DNA from: Tragulus kanchil
Lineage: Eukaryota; Chordata; Mammalia; Artiodactyla; Tragulidae
Length of the DNA stretch: 64,000 bases
Reading direction: 5' to 3'
NCBI GenBank assembly: GCA_022376925.1
Contig: JAIOJX010000032.1
Span: 117,529,979 to 117,593,978, forward strand
The notes under the pieces are model-generated. The model had not been told where the DNA came from. It made no database searches and saw nothing but the letters and a program-made list of their open reading frames with translations. Numbering within the stretch: position 1 is the stretch's first letter; every line of letters starts with the position of its first letter. This document shows, piece by piece, positions 10,429 through 22,020 of this stretch. The position numbers and the translations under genes were made by a program.

Positions 10429-12185
10429 ATTTTAAGCCAGCTTTTTCATTCTTCTCTTTCACCTTCATCAAGAGGCTCTTTAATTCCTCTTTGCTTTCTA
10501 CCATTAGGGTGCTTTCATTTGCATATCTGAGGTTATTGATATTTCTCTCACAATCTTGATTCCAGCTTGTGCTTTACCCAGTCTGGCATTTCTCATGATA
10601 TAATCTGCAAATAAGTTAAAAAAGCAGGGTGACAATACACAGACTTGATGTACTCCTTTCCCAATTTGGAACCAGTCCATTGTTCCATGCCCGGTTCTAA
10701 CCGTTGCTTCTTGACCTGCATACAGATTTCTCAGGTGGCAGGTAAGGTGGTCTGGTATTCCCATCTCTTATGAATTTTCCAGGTTGTTGTGATTCAGACA
10801 GTTCAAGGCTTCAGCATAGTCAGTGAAGCAGCAGTAGATGTTTTTTGGAATTCTCTTGCTTTTTCTATGATCCAACAAATGTTGGCAACCTGATCTCTGG
10901 TTCCTCTGCCTTTTCTAAATCCATCTTGGACATCTGGAAGTTCTCTGTTCACATACTGTTGAAGTCCAGCTTGAAGGATTTTGAGCCTTAACTTGGTAGC
11001 ATGTGAAATGAGTGCAATTGTGCAGGAGTTTGAACATTCTTTGGCATTGCTCTTCTTTGGGACTGGAATGAAAACTATCATCCCCATTTTAGAGATGGGG
11101 AAATAGAGGCTCAGAAGGTTAAACAACAGTCAAATAGGTTGGTTATTTTTAGGATTGACGGGTTTGACTCCTTGCAGTTCAAGGGACTCTCAAGAGGCTT
11201 CTCCAAAATCACAGTTTGAAAGCATCAGTTCGTCAGTGCTCAGCCTGTTTTATGGTCCAACTCTCACATTTGTACATGACTATTGGAAAAATCACAGCTT
11301 TAACTATACGGACCTTTGTCAGGAAGGTGATGATATCTCTGCTTTTTAATACACTGTCTAGGTTTGCCATAGCTTTTCCTCCAAGGAGCAACCTCCTTTA
11401 ATTTCGCGGCTGCAGTCCTGTCCATGGTGATTTCGGAGCCCAAGAAAATAAAGTCTGTCACTGTTTCCACTGATTACCCATCTATTTGCCATGAAGTGAT
11501 AGGACCTGATGCCATGATCTTAATTTTTTGAATGTTAAATTTTAAGCCAGCTTTTTCATTCTTCTCTTTCACCTTCATCAAGAGGCTCTTTAATTCCTCT
11601 TTGCTTTCTACCATTAGGGTGCTTTCATTTGCATATCTGAGGTTATTGATATTTCTCTCACAATCTTGATTCCAGCTTGTGCTTTACCCAGTCTGGCATT
11701 TCTCATGATATAATCTGCAAATAAGTTAAAAAAGCAGGGTGACAATACACAGACTTGATGTACTCCTTTCCCAATTTGGAACCAGTCCATTGTTCCATGC
11801 CCGGTTCTAACCGTTGCTTCTTGACCTGCATACAGATTTCTCAGGTGGCAGGTAAGGTGGTCTGGTATTCCCATCTCTTATGAATTTTCCAGGTTGTTGT
11901 GATTCAGACAGTTCAAGGCTTCAGCATAGTCAGTGAAGCAGCAGTAGATGTTTTTTGGAATTCTCTTGCTTTTTCTATGATCCAACAAATGTTGGCAACC
12001 TGATCTCTGGTTCCTCTGCCTTTTCTAAATCCATCTTGGACATCTGGAAGTTCTCTGTTCACATACTGTTGAAGTCCAGCTTGAAGGATTTTGAGCCTTA
12101 ACTTGGTAGCATGTGAAATGAGTGCAATTGTGCAGGAGTTTGAACATTCTTTGGCATTGCTCTTCTTTGGGACTGGAATGAAAAC
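8605..12185 (-). mobile_element. BovB (RTE-type) LINE, 5'-truncated, decayed, with false internal duplications
   Basis: Reading 5' to 3' on the minus strand, the element enters near 12185 and ends near 8605 with the typical 3' BovB/Bov-A segment ('gcaaagagtccgacattac'). Translated minus-strand pieces match the BovB reverse transcriptase: ISHATKLRLKILQAGLQQ, VQDGFRKGRGTRDQVANIC and FQIGKGVHQVCVLSPCFFNL, and near the 3' end [10 protein letters not shown]. The pieces are split by frameshifts and stops. At 10514-10525 the frame reads NINNLRYANESTLM, so the catalytic YADD box has become YANE. The element cannot encode an active polymerase. Two overlapping tandem duplications inflate it: 8885-9284 appears three times and 10429-11135 twice. 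A MIR at about 12185-12290 abuts its 5' end. Confidence 0.9.
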
Positions 12186-12245
12186 TATCATCCCCATTTT
12201 AGAGATGGGGAAATAGAGGCTCAGAAGGTTAAACAACAGACAAAT
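10025..12245. repeat. Tandem direct repeat pair, offset 1110 (likely assembly duplication)
   Basis: 10025-11135 and 11138-12245 match almost perfectly. The left copy stops where 'caaat' is followed by the start of the right copy ('aggttggttattttt'). With the pair ending at 9284|9285 this defines a 1.85 kb patch (9285-11135) overlapping both neighbours. Confidence 0.92.
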
Positions 12246-12290
12246 CACACACTGATCTGGGGCAGAGCCAGGGTTCGAGCCATCCTTCCA
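12185..12290 (+). mobile_element. MIR SINE fragment
   Basis: 'ccccattttagagatgggga', 'aatagaggctcagaaggtta' and 'ctggggcagagccagggtt' are the conserved MIR core. The left portion is repeated at about 11075-11135 through the tandem duplication. Confidence 0.7.
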
Positions 12291-12775
12291 GACCCTAGCC
12301 ACATCCCACAGCCCAGGGCTTCCCTGGAGGAGGGAGACTTGGGGACCTACCAGGCTGTGCTTGGAGTACCCAAGGAGGGCGAGGGCAGCCCTGGTGGGGA
12401 AACCCACAAACCTGCTGGGGGCCAGAATGGCCTGGGGACATCACACAGGTTCAGGAAGCCTCAGTCTGCCTCACCTTTGCCCCGACCCTACCTCTGAATG
12501 AGGCTCTGGACACTGACGGTCTGCAGAGCCTGTCTTTGTATGCTGATGCTTTCGGTCAAGCCCTCTCAGACAGAACCTGTGCCCCCACCCTCGGGGGAGC
12601 AAGGGTCTCCCGCCCACCCTCTGCACACCCCTCCCCTGCACCTCCAGACAGTAGCTCCCCGCTGGGCTACTTCTGGGCCACTATTTCAGTGTAAGCATCA
12701 CCTTCCCTCCACTAGACACTGCGCCAACCTAACTAGCCGCGTTCCTGCCTCCGGTCTTGCCCCCTCCAACCTTGT
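12291..12775. other. Intronic unique DNA
   Basis: No feature recognised. An open frame at 12498-12863 on the plus strand has a hydrophobic start but no family signature, and it runs into L2-derived sequence. Confidence 0.3.
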
Positions 12776-13300
12776 CTCTATTCAGCAGCCAGAGGGAAAC
12801 GACATCCCCTTCCTTGATCAAAACCATCTAGAGGTCTCCTACTGCTCTCAGAACAAAACCTAAACTCCTGTCATGATGGAGAGAGCCCTGCCAGGTCTGA
12901 CTCCGGTCCTTCATACCCCCGGAGCCCTGGTTCCCATTCCTGGGATAAGCAAGGCTCCCTGCACCTCAGGGCCTTTGCATAAGCTGTTCCTCCGGCCACA
13001 GACCTCTTAGACCACCACTTTACCACTGTTTCCATCCACCTCTCTGAGCTCAATTTGAACATCATTTCCTCAGAAAACCCTCCTTGGAGCCCCTGCTGTC
13101 GCCCCCACCCCCACTCGCTTGGTTCTGGGTTTGCGGCTCTCTGGCGAATCCCTCTGCCTCTCTCACAGCAATGCTCATGGTTTGTTATGCCCCCTGTGAG
13201 GTTATTACTTTTGCTCACGGTTTGTTATGTACACGTGTGAGGTTATTACTTTTTCCACATTTTGGAGGAGCATTTGATTCATGGCTGCTTCCTGACAGAG
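12776..13300 (-). mobile_element. L2 LINE fragment, antisense
   Basis: 'ctcagggcctttgcataagc', 'tgttcctccggccacag' and 'tttcctcagaaaaccctcc' are the well-known antisense signature of the L2 3' region. It is short, decayed and without an open frame. 'ggtttgttatg' plus 'gtgaggttattactttt' occurs twice at about 13178-13255, a small local duplication of about 44 bp. Confidence 0.65.
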
Positions 13301-14085
13301 AACAATAACCCTGGGCAGGGCCGACACCTGCCTGCCTTGCTTCCCTCCCTGTCCCAGCGCCAACACCATTCCTGGCACAGGGTGGTGGGGGACGAGGGAG
13401 GTGACCTGACCACAGGGGAAGGCCTGAGGAGAAGGATGGAGACCTCGGCCCCTCGCATATCACACCAGGGAGCCCCCACCAGGAGGAGAAGCCCGGGGAG
13501 CAAGCCCCCTGGTTCCTGTCTCAACCTGCTGGCTGCAGACACCAGAGGCTGGAACCCGCAGAACCAGAATGGCCGGTGAGCAGGCCTGGGGGCGGGGCCT
13601 CCGCGCCAAACAAAGACCCAGAAGCTGGAGAGGCAGCCAGGTGCAGGTCACGAGAGAGACGGGGAAGGCCTGAGTACAGTGGAGGCTGGACGGTGCCCAA
13701 GGCCTGGGGCTGTGGTGGAGGCGGAACCTCCTGGGGAGGCTGGAGAGGGGCCAGGGCCCTGCCCGGCCCACCCACCCACTGGGCTTGGGCAAGACTGGCC
13801 GTGTGCGAGCCTAGGGCAGCCCAGGGGGCAGGTCTCTCCCTACAACCGACCAGACCTCGGCTCCCCGCAGCCCACTGCCCCGACAGGAGGACACCTCTCC
13901 CATCAAGCAGCTCTGCGAAGCCTTGGCCTCTTTTCACCAGGCCCAAACCCTGGCTCCCTGCTGCCTTTCCCACACTCACTCCTGCTACACTCTCTGGACT
14001 CACCTTTCTTAACTCCTTCAAGAAAAAAACGTACCTGCCATGGGTCGGGGACTGTGCGCGACACAGTTCAGGCCCCTGGGTGGCG
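13301..14085. other. GC-rich intronic DNA, no gene recognised
   Basis: Long open frames on both strands (for example 13521-14363 minus and 13576-14298 plus) reflect high GC and few stops. Neither has a recognisable domain, and they overlap antisense to one another. Confidence 0.45.
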
Positions 14086-16283
14086 CCACTCCACCCAGGC
14101 CCAGGGGCACCCCCTGTGCCCTTGCATGTGCCCAAGCCATTCTCGTGCACCCTGCTCTCAAGCCTGAGAGAGCCTGCTCTGCATCCCTCAGTCTGTGGGC
14201 CACCATCCCTGGTCAGGTCCCCAGGCAGGCGGGCAAGCTCAGGTGACTTGACCACTCTGCCCAGCACGGACCAGGTCTGGTGTTCAGTGAGGGTCTGAGA
14301 CCACATGGCTGCAGGGGCTTTTTGCCGCACCCGAATGCAGGGCCATCTCCCCTCCACGCCCACCCTCCCCCCACCACATGGAGGCTATGGGCTGCACAGG
14401 CCTTCGGGCAGCAGCTCCCAGAGGCATGCCCTGGACACTCTCAGGTAGGTGGGAGGGAGCGGCCTAAAAAAGGAAACAAGTGGGCTGGCCTGGGAGGCCC
14501 AACCCTACTCCCCAGGGAGAGGACTGCTATTTTGTACCTTCCCCGCAGCCCCTTGTAGGCAGGCACACAGACAGGCTGCAGCCAGGAGCTGGGAGGCAGG
14601 GAGGGAGGCGGGTTTCCCCGCCCTGAACAGCCTAATGAGCTGGGGACTCATTATTGCTGGCTCCTGTGACCACTTCTGGCCTCCCGTGAGGGGGGGAAGC
14701 CTGCTCAGAGACAACGCTGGGCTCCCAGGGGACACGCAGGGAGCCCCAGGTCATGGTCTGGGGTGGAAGGAGCACGTAATAAGTGTCAGGTGCCTTGAAT
14801 ATGTGCCCTCAGTTAACCTTTCCAGGTAGAAGTGACTATTCTCATTGCGCAATCAGAAAACAGGCCCTGAGAGGGAAAGTAACCTCCCGGAAGTTCCCTG
14901 GAGGGCAGAGTCTAGACAGGCCCCCACTCCAGCCTCCACAAGAATGAGGGGGGAGGCACTGCGGAACCATCTGCAGCCCCTGCCTGCCCTGTCCCAGCTC
15001 CACTGACCCAGTGGGGGCTGCAAGACCACAGACACCTCCCCAGTGACTTTGATCCTTGCCCCAGCTACCCACCCATCCTAGCCACCAGGCATCCTGCTCT
15101 GGGCTCCCGTGACTCCAAGTAACTGGACTGCTCTACGTTGTCTGGGCAAAGGCAGAAGGTCAAGTCCAGGCCTGTTCCTGCCCCGCCCACTCCACCCAGG
15201 CCCAGGGGCACCCCCTGTGCCCTTGCATGTGCCCAAGCCATTCTCGTGCACCCTGCTCTCAAGCCTGAGAGAGCCTGCTCTGCATCCCTCAGTCTGTGGG
15301 CCACCATCCCTGGTCAGGTCCCCAGGCAGGCGGGCAAGCTCAGGTGACTTGACCACTCTGCCCAGCACGGACCAGGTCTGGTGTTCAGTGAGGGTCTGAG
15401 ACCACATGGCTGCAGGGGCTTTTTGCCGCACCCGAATGCAGGGCCATCTCCCCTCCACGCCCACCCTCCCCCCACCACATGGAGGCTATGGGCTGCACAG
15501 GCCTTCGGGCAGCAGCTCCCAGAGGCATGCCCTGGACACTCTCAGGTAGGTGGGAGGGAGCGGCCTAAAAAAGGAAACAAGTGGGCTGGCCTGGGAGGCC
15601 CAACCCTACTCCCCAGGGAGAGGACTGCTATTTTGTACCTTCCCCGCAGCCCCTTGTAGGCAGGCACACAGACAGGCTGCAGCCAGGAGCTGGGAGGCAG
15701 GGAGGGAGGCGGGTTTCCCCGCCCTGAACAGCCTAATGAGCTGGGGACTCATTATTGCTGGCTCCTGTGACCACTTCTGGCCTCCCGTGAGGGGGGGAAG
15801 CCTGCTCAGAGACAACGCTGGGCTCCCAGGGGACACGCAGGGAGCCCCAGGTCATGGTCTGGGGTGGAAGGAGCACGTAATAAGTGTCAGGTGCCTTGAA
15901 TATGTGCCCTCAGTTAACCTTTCCAGGTAGAAGTGACTATTCTCATTGCGCAATCAGAAAACAGGCCCTGAGAGGGAAAGTAACCTCCCGGAAGTTCCCT
16001 GGAGGGCAGAGTCTAGACAGGCCCCCACTCCAGCCTCCACAAGAATGAGGGGGGAGGCACTGCGGAACCATCTGCAGCCCCTGCCTGCCCTGTCCCAGCT
16101 CCACTGACCCAGTGGGGGCTGCAAGACCACAGACACCTCCCCAGTGACTTTGATCCTTGCCCCAGCTACCCACCCATCCTAGCCACCAGGCATCCTGCTC
16201 TGGGCTCCCGTGACTCCAAGTAACTGGACTGCTCTACGTTGTCTGGGCAAAGGCAGAAGGTCAAGTCCAGGCCTGTTCCTGCC
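14086..16283. repeat. Tandem direct repeat pair, offset 1101 (likely assembly duplication)
   Basis: 14086-15182 and 15187-16283 are identical as far as I can read, with a 4-base junction. A MIR fragment (about 14775-14885) is inside and so appears again near 15876-15986. Confidence 0.92.
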
Positions 16284-18133
16284 GCTCCCCCATCTCATCT
16301 CATCAGGCAGCACCCACCTTTAGCAAATGCCCACTCACCCTTCAGGGCCCTGGTTCTCCAGGAAGCCTCCGACCCCCTCCCACAATGCTTAGGTCACTAC
16401 CTCTGGAGGTGCCAGTATTGCCCCCAGCACAACACACGCTGCAGTCACCCCCCTGTGGGCACCTGCCATGCACACAGAGGATCAGCAGAAACCTCTTCCT
16501 GCTCAGGACCACCTCCGGCCCAAGCCGCCCTCTTCAGAAGCCACAAGCCCCAGCGGGGGGAGCTGCCGAGCTCTGTGCCCAGGTCCCCGCCGGTGCTGAC
16601 TCAGCGTTGACTTGGGCCTCTGGGCTAACTCTTGGCAGCTGCTTCTCCGCCCCCCCCGCCCTCCCCACCCCGTTCCCTGCACTCCCCTCAGAGGCCAGGG
16701 CCCCCATTCATTTGTCTCGTTAAGAGGCCTATAGAAACACATTTGTCTGCTCTGCGCTCCACTGCTCTGGTCGTCAATTCTCTGGGGCGCCTGCCCTACC
16801 TTTTGCAGCAACTCTGTCCATGTGGCCCGCTCACCCTGGCTAGAAGAGTCTCCCAGGCCCAACCTAAGCCTAGCCAAGGCAGGGGGCAGAGGACCCCTCC
16901 TGGGGTCAGGTCCTCAAAGCCCCCAGCCATGCCCCTCTTCTGCTCTGCCTAGGAGCAGAGCCCAATCACCGATTCTGGCATCTCCAGCTGGTTCCTACCT
17001 TCAAGACCCTGGTCTCTGGGCTCTGATCCTTAAGGCACCAGCATGGAGCCCTCTCTGCTCTGACTCTAGGACTGCCGGAAGTTCCCTGGAGGGCAGAGTC
17101 TAGACAGGCCCACTCCAGCCTCCACAAGAATGAGGGGGGAGGCACTGCGGAACCATCTGCAGCCCCTGCCTGCCCTGTCCCAGCTCCACTGACCCAGTGG
17201 GGGCTGCAAGACCACAGACACCTCCCCAGTGACTTTGATCCTTGCCCCAGCTACCCACCCATCCTAGCCACCAGGCATCCTGCTCTGGGCTCCCGTGACT
17301 CCAAGTAACTGGACTGCTCTACGTTGTCTGGGCAAAGGCAGAAGGTCAAGTCCAGGCCTGTTCCTGCCGCTCCCCCATCTCATCTCATCAGGCAGCACCC
17401 ACCTTTAGCAAATGCCCACTCACCCTTCAGGGCCCTGGTTCTCCAGGAAGCCTCCGACCCCCTCCCACAATGCTTAGGTCACTACCTCTGGAGGTGCCAG
17501 TATTGCCCCCAGCACAACACACGCTGCAGTCACCCCCCTGTGGGCACCTGCCATGCACACAGAGGATCAGCAGAAACCTCTTCCTGCTCAGGACCACCTC
17601 CGGCCCAAGCCGCCCTCTTCAGAAGCCACAAGCCCCAGCGGGGGGAGCTGCCGAGCTCTGTGCCCAGGTCCCCGCCGGTGCTGACTCAGCGTTGACTTGG
17701 GCCTCTGGGCTAACTCTTGGCAGCTGCTTCTCCGCCCCCCCCGCCCTCCCCACCCCGTTCCCTGCACTCCCCTCAGAGGCCAGGGCCCCCATTCATTTGT
17801 CTCGTTAAGAGGCCTATAGAAACACATTTGTCTGCTCTGCGCTCCACTGCTCTGGTCGTCAATTCTCTGGGGCGCCTGCCCTACCTTTTGCAGCAACTCT
17901 GTCCATGTGGCCCGCTCACCCTGGCTAGAAGAGTCTCCCAGGCCCAACCTAAGCCTAGCCAAGGCAGGGGGCAGAGGACCCCTCCTGGGGTCAGGTCCTC
18001 AAAGCCCCCAGCCATGCCCCTCTTCTGCTCTGCCTAGGAGCAGAGCCCAATCACCGATTCTGGCATCTCCAGCTGGTTCCTACCTTCAAGACCCTGGTCT
18101 CTGGGCTCTGATCCTTAAGGCACCAGCATGGAG
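15988..18133. repeat. Tandem direct repeat pair, offset 1085-1087 (likely assembly duplication)
   Basis: 15988-17048 matches 17075-18133, differing by a CC indel near 17110. The 26-base junction (17049-17074) is a scrambled relative of the true continuation at 18134 onward: both read through 'gactctgctct'- and 'ctctgctctgact'-like text. 15988-16283 therefore occurs three times in the window (also at 14887-15182 and 17075 onward). Confidence 0.92.
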
Positions 18134-19560
18134 GCTCTTGGACTCTGCTCTAAAGACTGTTCTGTCCTGTCCCGTGAGTCCTGCTAGGGGTCAGGCCTGA
18201 CTCCACCCTTCCAACCCACTCATCCACCACATCCAGGCCCTGAGCTGGACAATGCTCTGACCCTTTGGGACTCAAAGGCCAGACACAGAGTCACATGGCC
18301 CAGGCTCCTGGAGGAGGTGATGGCTCCAGGTGAGCGGGAACTCGACCCGTGAAGGGGACGGGCAGTGGGTTCCTATTAGAGGAAACAGAAGAATCAGGCC
18401 TGGGAACCGGGGAGCCACAGAGCAGTCAGAACAACCGGGGTGTGGGGAGGGGAAGCTGAAGGAGCAGGTTGGCGGAGGCTTAAAGATGCAGGGCCTGGAC
18501 CCCAAATTCGATCCTAAAGGCAACAGGGAGCGAGGGATTTTCAACTAAGAGGAGATCGGATCAAGCTTTCATCTTGCAACATGATTCCCACCATGGAAAG
18601 GAGACCAGGAGGTTGTGGCCTCCAAAAGCCCCAGGAATGGCTGAGCCTGGCTTGGATAAGGGCGGTGGAGGGAGAGGTGGATGCATTCCAAAGATATTCA
18701 GGAGGGAGAAACAGCAGAACGTGGTGATGGACTAGATGTGGGTATGAGAGTGGGAGGAGGCCCAGGTTTCTCCCCTGGGTGGCTGGGCGGGTGGGAAAGC
18801 CATTCGCCAGGAGAGAGAACACAGAAAGATGGGCAGGTCTGGGGGGATGAGGGTGTAGGTACAGGTTCCAGCAGGTTGGGTCTGAGCAGAAGGGAAGGCA
18901 GTTAGGCTCCCAGGTATACCATCTCTGACAGCCAGCCGGGTGGTCCTGCCTCTGCGCTCAAGCTCCCACTGCAGGGCACTGAGGGCGTCCAGAGCGAGGG
19001 TGGGCAGCAAGGTCAAGAGGGCAGTGTCAAGGTGCTGACTCTGACAAGCCTTCGCCTCCTTGCCACGAGTCACACCCAGTGACTTCTACACCAGCCTGCC
19101 CCTGCAGGCGCCAGCTCCCTCCAGCACCCTACCCGCCCTGCCCCTGCCAGCCCGGCCCTCTCATCACCAGCACCTCAAGGCTCCCATCACCCCTTGCCCT
19201 GGGAGGAATACCCTCTCTTCCCCTGGCCGTACTAGTCCCACCCAGACTCAGCCTGGAGGACAGAGGGCAGGGAGCTCCAGTCCCAGCCCCTCCAGGATCT
19301 GGTTCTGAATAATTCATGAGCCCTTGGGGAGAAAGGGCTTGGGTGGGGTAAGTAGAGAGCCTGGGGCACAGATACTTGGAGACAGGGGTGGGGGAACCCT
19401 ATGGCCTATTGACCCCCGATCTGACTGACCCCCAGGTTGGCCCTTGGCCACCTCTGGTCTCGGGACAGGATGGGAACAGCCCTGTTCCCCAGGGACCTTG
19501 GCTCCAACCTCGCCCCTCCCCCTCAGCGTGCAGATTGGCTAAATCTGCTCTGTGCCCCGC
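18134..19560. other. Intronic unique DNA between duplicated blocks and the signal-peptide exon
   Basis: No gene or clear repeat recognised. GC-rich, with short chance frames on both strands. Confidence 0.4.
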
Positions 19561-19583
19561 CTCCCACCAGTAACCAAGCAGTG

Positions 19584-19597
19584 GTAACCATGGCGAC
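19584..19597. promoter_or_regulatory. Candidate RFX X-box
   Basis: GTAACCATGGCGAC fits the two-half-site RFX consensus (GTNRCC, 0-3 spacer, RGYAAC) with one mismatch in the right half. A further half-site-like 'agtaacc' lies 15 bases away at 19569. The CpG-containing stretch around 19590-19640 is followed by the TATA-like 'cttatagtg'. It sits about 0.8 kb downstream (in gene sense) of the signal-peptide exon. The motif match is seen; function is inference. Confidence 0.4.
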
Positions 19598-19639
19598 GGG
19601 GCGGGCTGCGGCCAGTCTTATAGTGCCAGGCAGGGGGAA

Positions 19640-20317
19640 GGGCGGCAGGAAAGGGACCAAAGTTCGGAGTTGGATCTGGGCAGGGGACAATCCCACCTCC
19701 CCTCACGCACAAGGAAGGGCACTGAAGCTCAGCTGCCTGTGGCCAAGGGCGATCTTTAAGGGCTGAGGGGCTGGGGGAGGGGATGCCCCTCTGCCTTGAA
19801 GGGGCCAAGGAAGGAAGCGCTCAGGGTCTACAAGGGGTCTAGCCCAGGGGAAAGGCTGTGGTGGCTCCCTTCCCACCTTTCCCCCAACCTGTGCACACAG
19901 CTGGCATCCCATTCACACGTCCATATGTGTTCCTGGTGTGTGGCCCCCCTATTTCCACACCCTCTCCCCCGTGCAGCCCACACTGCTTTCTGCGCAGGAC
20001 CACAGTGGTGGACACAGTACACGCCTGAGCACACTGCCCGTGACCACACGAATCAGGGCCCTGTCTCACCTCCAGCCCATAAACAGGGTCACACTCAGAT
20101 GAGTATTCCACAGTGGGCGCCTGGGTAGCACGAGGCTGGGGTGCTCCTTGGAGGGGGCCGTTCCCAGTGGGGATCCCCCTGGGACAGAAAGTCTGGAGGT
20201 GTATCTAGTCATCCTGTCTCTCCTGCTGCCTGCTCCTGTCCCCTCTTCGAGAGCCCTGCTAGGAGGAATGACACCTTTCCATCTGGGAGCTCCCACTCCT
20301 TGAAGGCTCAGACTTAC
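19640..20317. other. Intron immediately 3' of the PTPRF signal-peptide exon
   Basis: No gene or repeat recognised. The PTPRF donor GTAAGT closes this stretch at 20317. Confidence 0.4.
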
Positions 20318-20453
20318 TGTCGCCACGGGCACCTGCCACCAAACCAAGCATCACAAGCACAGGTACGAGGGGCACCATCATCCTCCCTGGGGCTGGCTCA
20401 GGGGCCATCCAGGGTTCCAGCACCACGGCCCGCCACAGCCCAGGACAATCAAC
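20318..20453 (-). CDS. PTPRF: PTPRF start-codon and signal-peptide exon
   Basis: CDS runs 20408 down to 20318; 20409-20453 is the last 45 bases of 5' UTR. The encoded start is MAPEPAPGRMMVPLVPVLVM, then LGLVAGARGD: a signal peptide with a hydrophobic core at residues 12-27 and likely cleavage near AGARG/D. It directs the receptor into the secretory pathway. Acceptor: tttgtcacag just above 20453. Donor: A|GTAAGT at 20317. One base of a serine codon remains and is completed by GC at the top of the Ig1 exon (GD-S-KPVFIK). In-frame TGA codons in the preceding UTR exon rule out an N-terminal extension. Met10 and Met11 are also in frame; Met11 (context ATGATGG, A at -3, G at +4) has a better start context than Met1 (T at -3). 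As I recall, human LAR has Thr at position 10. Confidence 0.93.
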
Positions 20454-22020
20454 CTGTGACAAAGAGAAGGCGAGAGGTAACTGGCTGGTATCCACCAACA
20501 GCGCCCCATTGCCCACATGCCACCTCCTGCCCCCACTCACCACCACGACCACTTGTTCAATGGGCACCCGCTCCCTGGACTGTGCAATGACCACCCAGAT
20601 TTTCCAAACCCCGTGCAAACCCAGACTCCTCGTCGATTCCCTAGAGACCCCAAGGATCACCCACCAGTCATACCGAGAGTACAAGAGGCCCTCGGGTCAT
20701 TCTCTAAACCTGAGTAGGGGGCAGGGCTACTGAGACCAGACACAGGCAGGGATGCTCCATTCCAGACGGAGAGCTTCTAACATGCCTCCATAAGGGCACG
20801 GGGACAGGCAAACGGGTCCAAGGGACACAGACACACATGTGCAGACAGGGAGCGAGAGAGAGCAGTGAGCAGACCCACAGAGGTCGGCAACTCCGGAGTT
20901 GCCCTACTCTTCCCAGCAGAGCTGGCATGCTGGGCAGAGGCCTCGGAGCACAGCCTTGGTGGTGGCAGACAGGATCCAGGCATCGGAGGCTCAGAGCCAA
21001 AGCCACGGCCCGTCCGGGCTCGCCAGGATGTGCCCTGGACAAGCTGCAGCCGCCCCGCCTGGCCATCTTCATCCTACCCATTCCCATGGCACCATCCCTC
21101 TCTACAGGGAACCCACAGGCAGACCCCAGTGGCCAGACTGGGGGTTCTGAACCCTGAGAGTCATTCCCAAACCTCTGCTGCCCTTGCCCTGGTGGCCAAG
21201 AGCAGATCAACGGCTGGGACACAAGTTTCAGAGAGCAACTTGCTCACAACTGCCATCTGGGCTGAGCCAGAAAACTGGGCAGGGGAAGACCATTTGGGTT
21301 TGTCTGAACACCTGCAGGCCTTTGCTTACAGGTCTCCTTGGCCGGGCGTGTCCCCTGCTTCCACGCACACGCTGCCCAGCTACGCGGAGCACTCGGCGTG
21401 CGCACACTAGGCGGTACAGACACTGCTATCACTCCCCAGCCCTGATGGTGAGCTCCCAAGCGTCTCTCTCCCATGGCGCCCGTTCAGGGGGCCTCAGGAG
21501 ATCTGCTCCAGTACCCACCAGCTCTGCTCACACCCTGCTCTGGGACAAGGGGACAGGAGGACTGAGTGATGGTGAACACACGCCCTGGGGCCCTGCAGTG
21601 GTGCATACAGATGCTGGTGGGACAGCGGGGACCAGACCCAGCTGACCACAGGGTGAGAGAATCTGCAAGGAGGGAATAAGAAGAGGCAGGGCTCAATGAT
21701 GGCTCTGATCCACCCTGGAACTTGGACCCTAGCCTCAACAGGACAAAGGTCAAGAGAGCAGAGGGCAGGAGGTGAGCAGAGGTGCTGGGACAAAGCAGGA
21801 GGACCGTGAAGTGAGGCAGGGGCTGAACACAACGGGGAGAGGCTGGGAGATGTTCCTTGTCCCAAGATCGTACCGGATCTCTGAGACGGGCTGAGCAGCA
21901 AAAGCGAGAACATGGAAGGAAGCAGCCTGGTGGGCATCCAGCCCCATTTACCCCACACCCGGGGTTCTGCTCAGTGATCACAGAGCTCAGGTAGCTGAGA
22001 CCAGCGCTGAGGGAGTCCCC
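20454..22020. other. Intron 5' of the signal-peptide exon
   Basis: Unique DNA without a recognised repeat. Several 100-180 codon open frames on both strands overlap one another and show no family signature, so I treat them as chance frames. Confidence 0.4.

Noticed and set aside
13521..14363. 280-codon minus-strand and 240-codon plus-strand overlapping frames
   Set aside because: GC-rich DNA with few stops. No domain is seen, and the two frames are mutually antisense.
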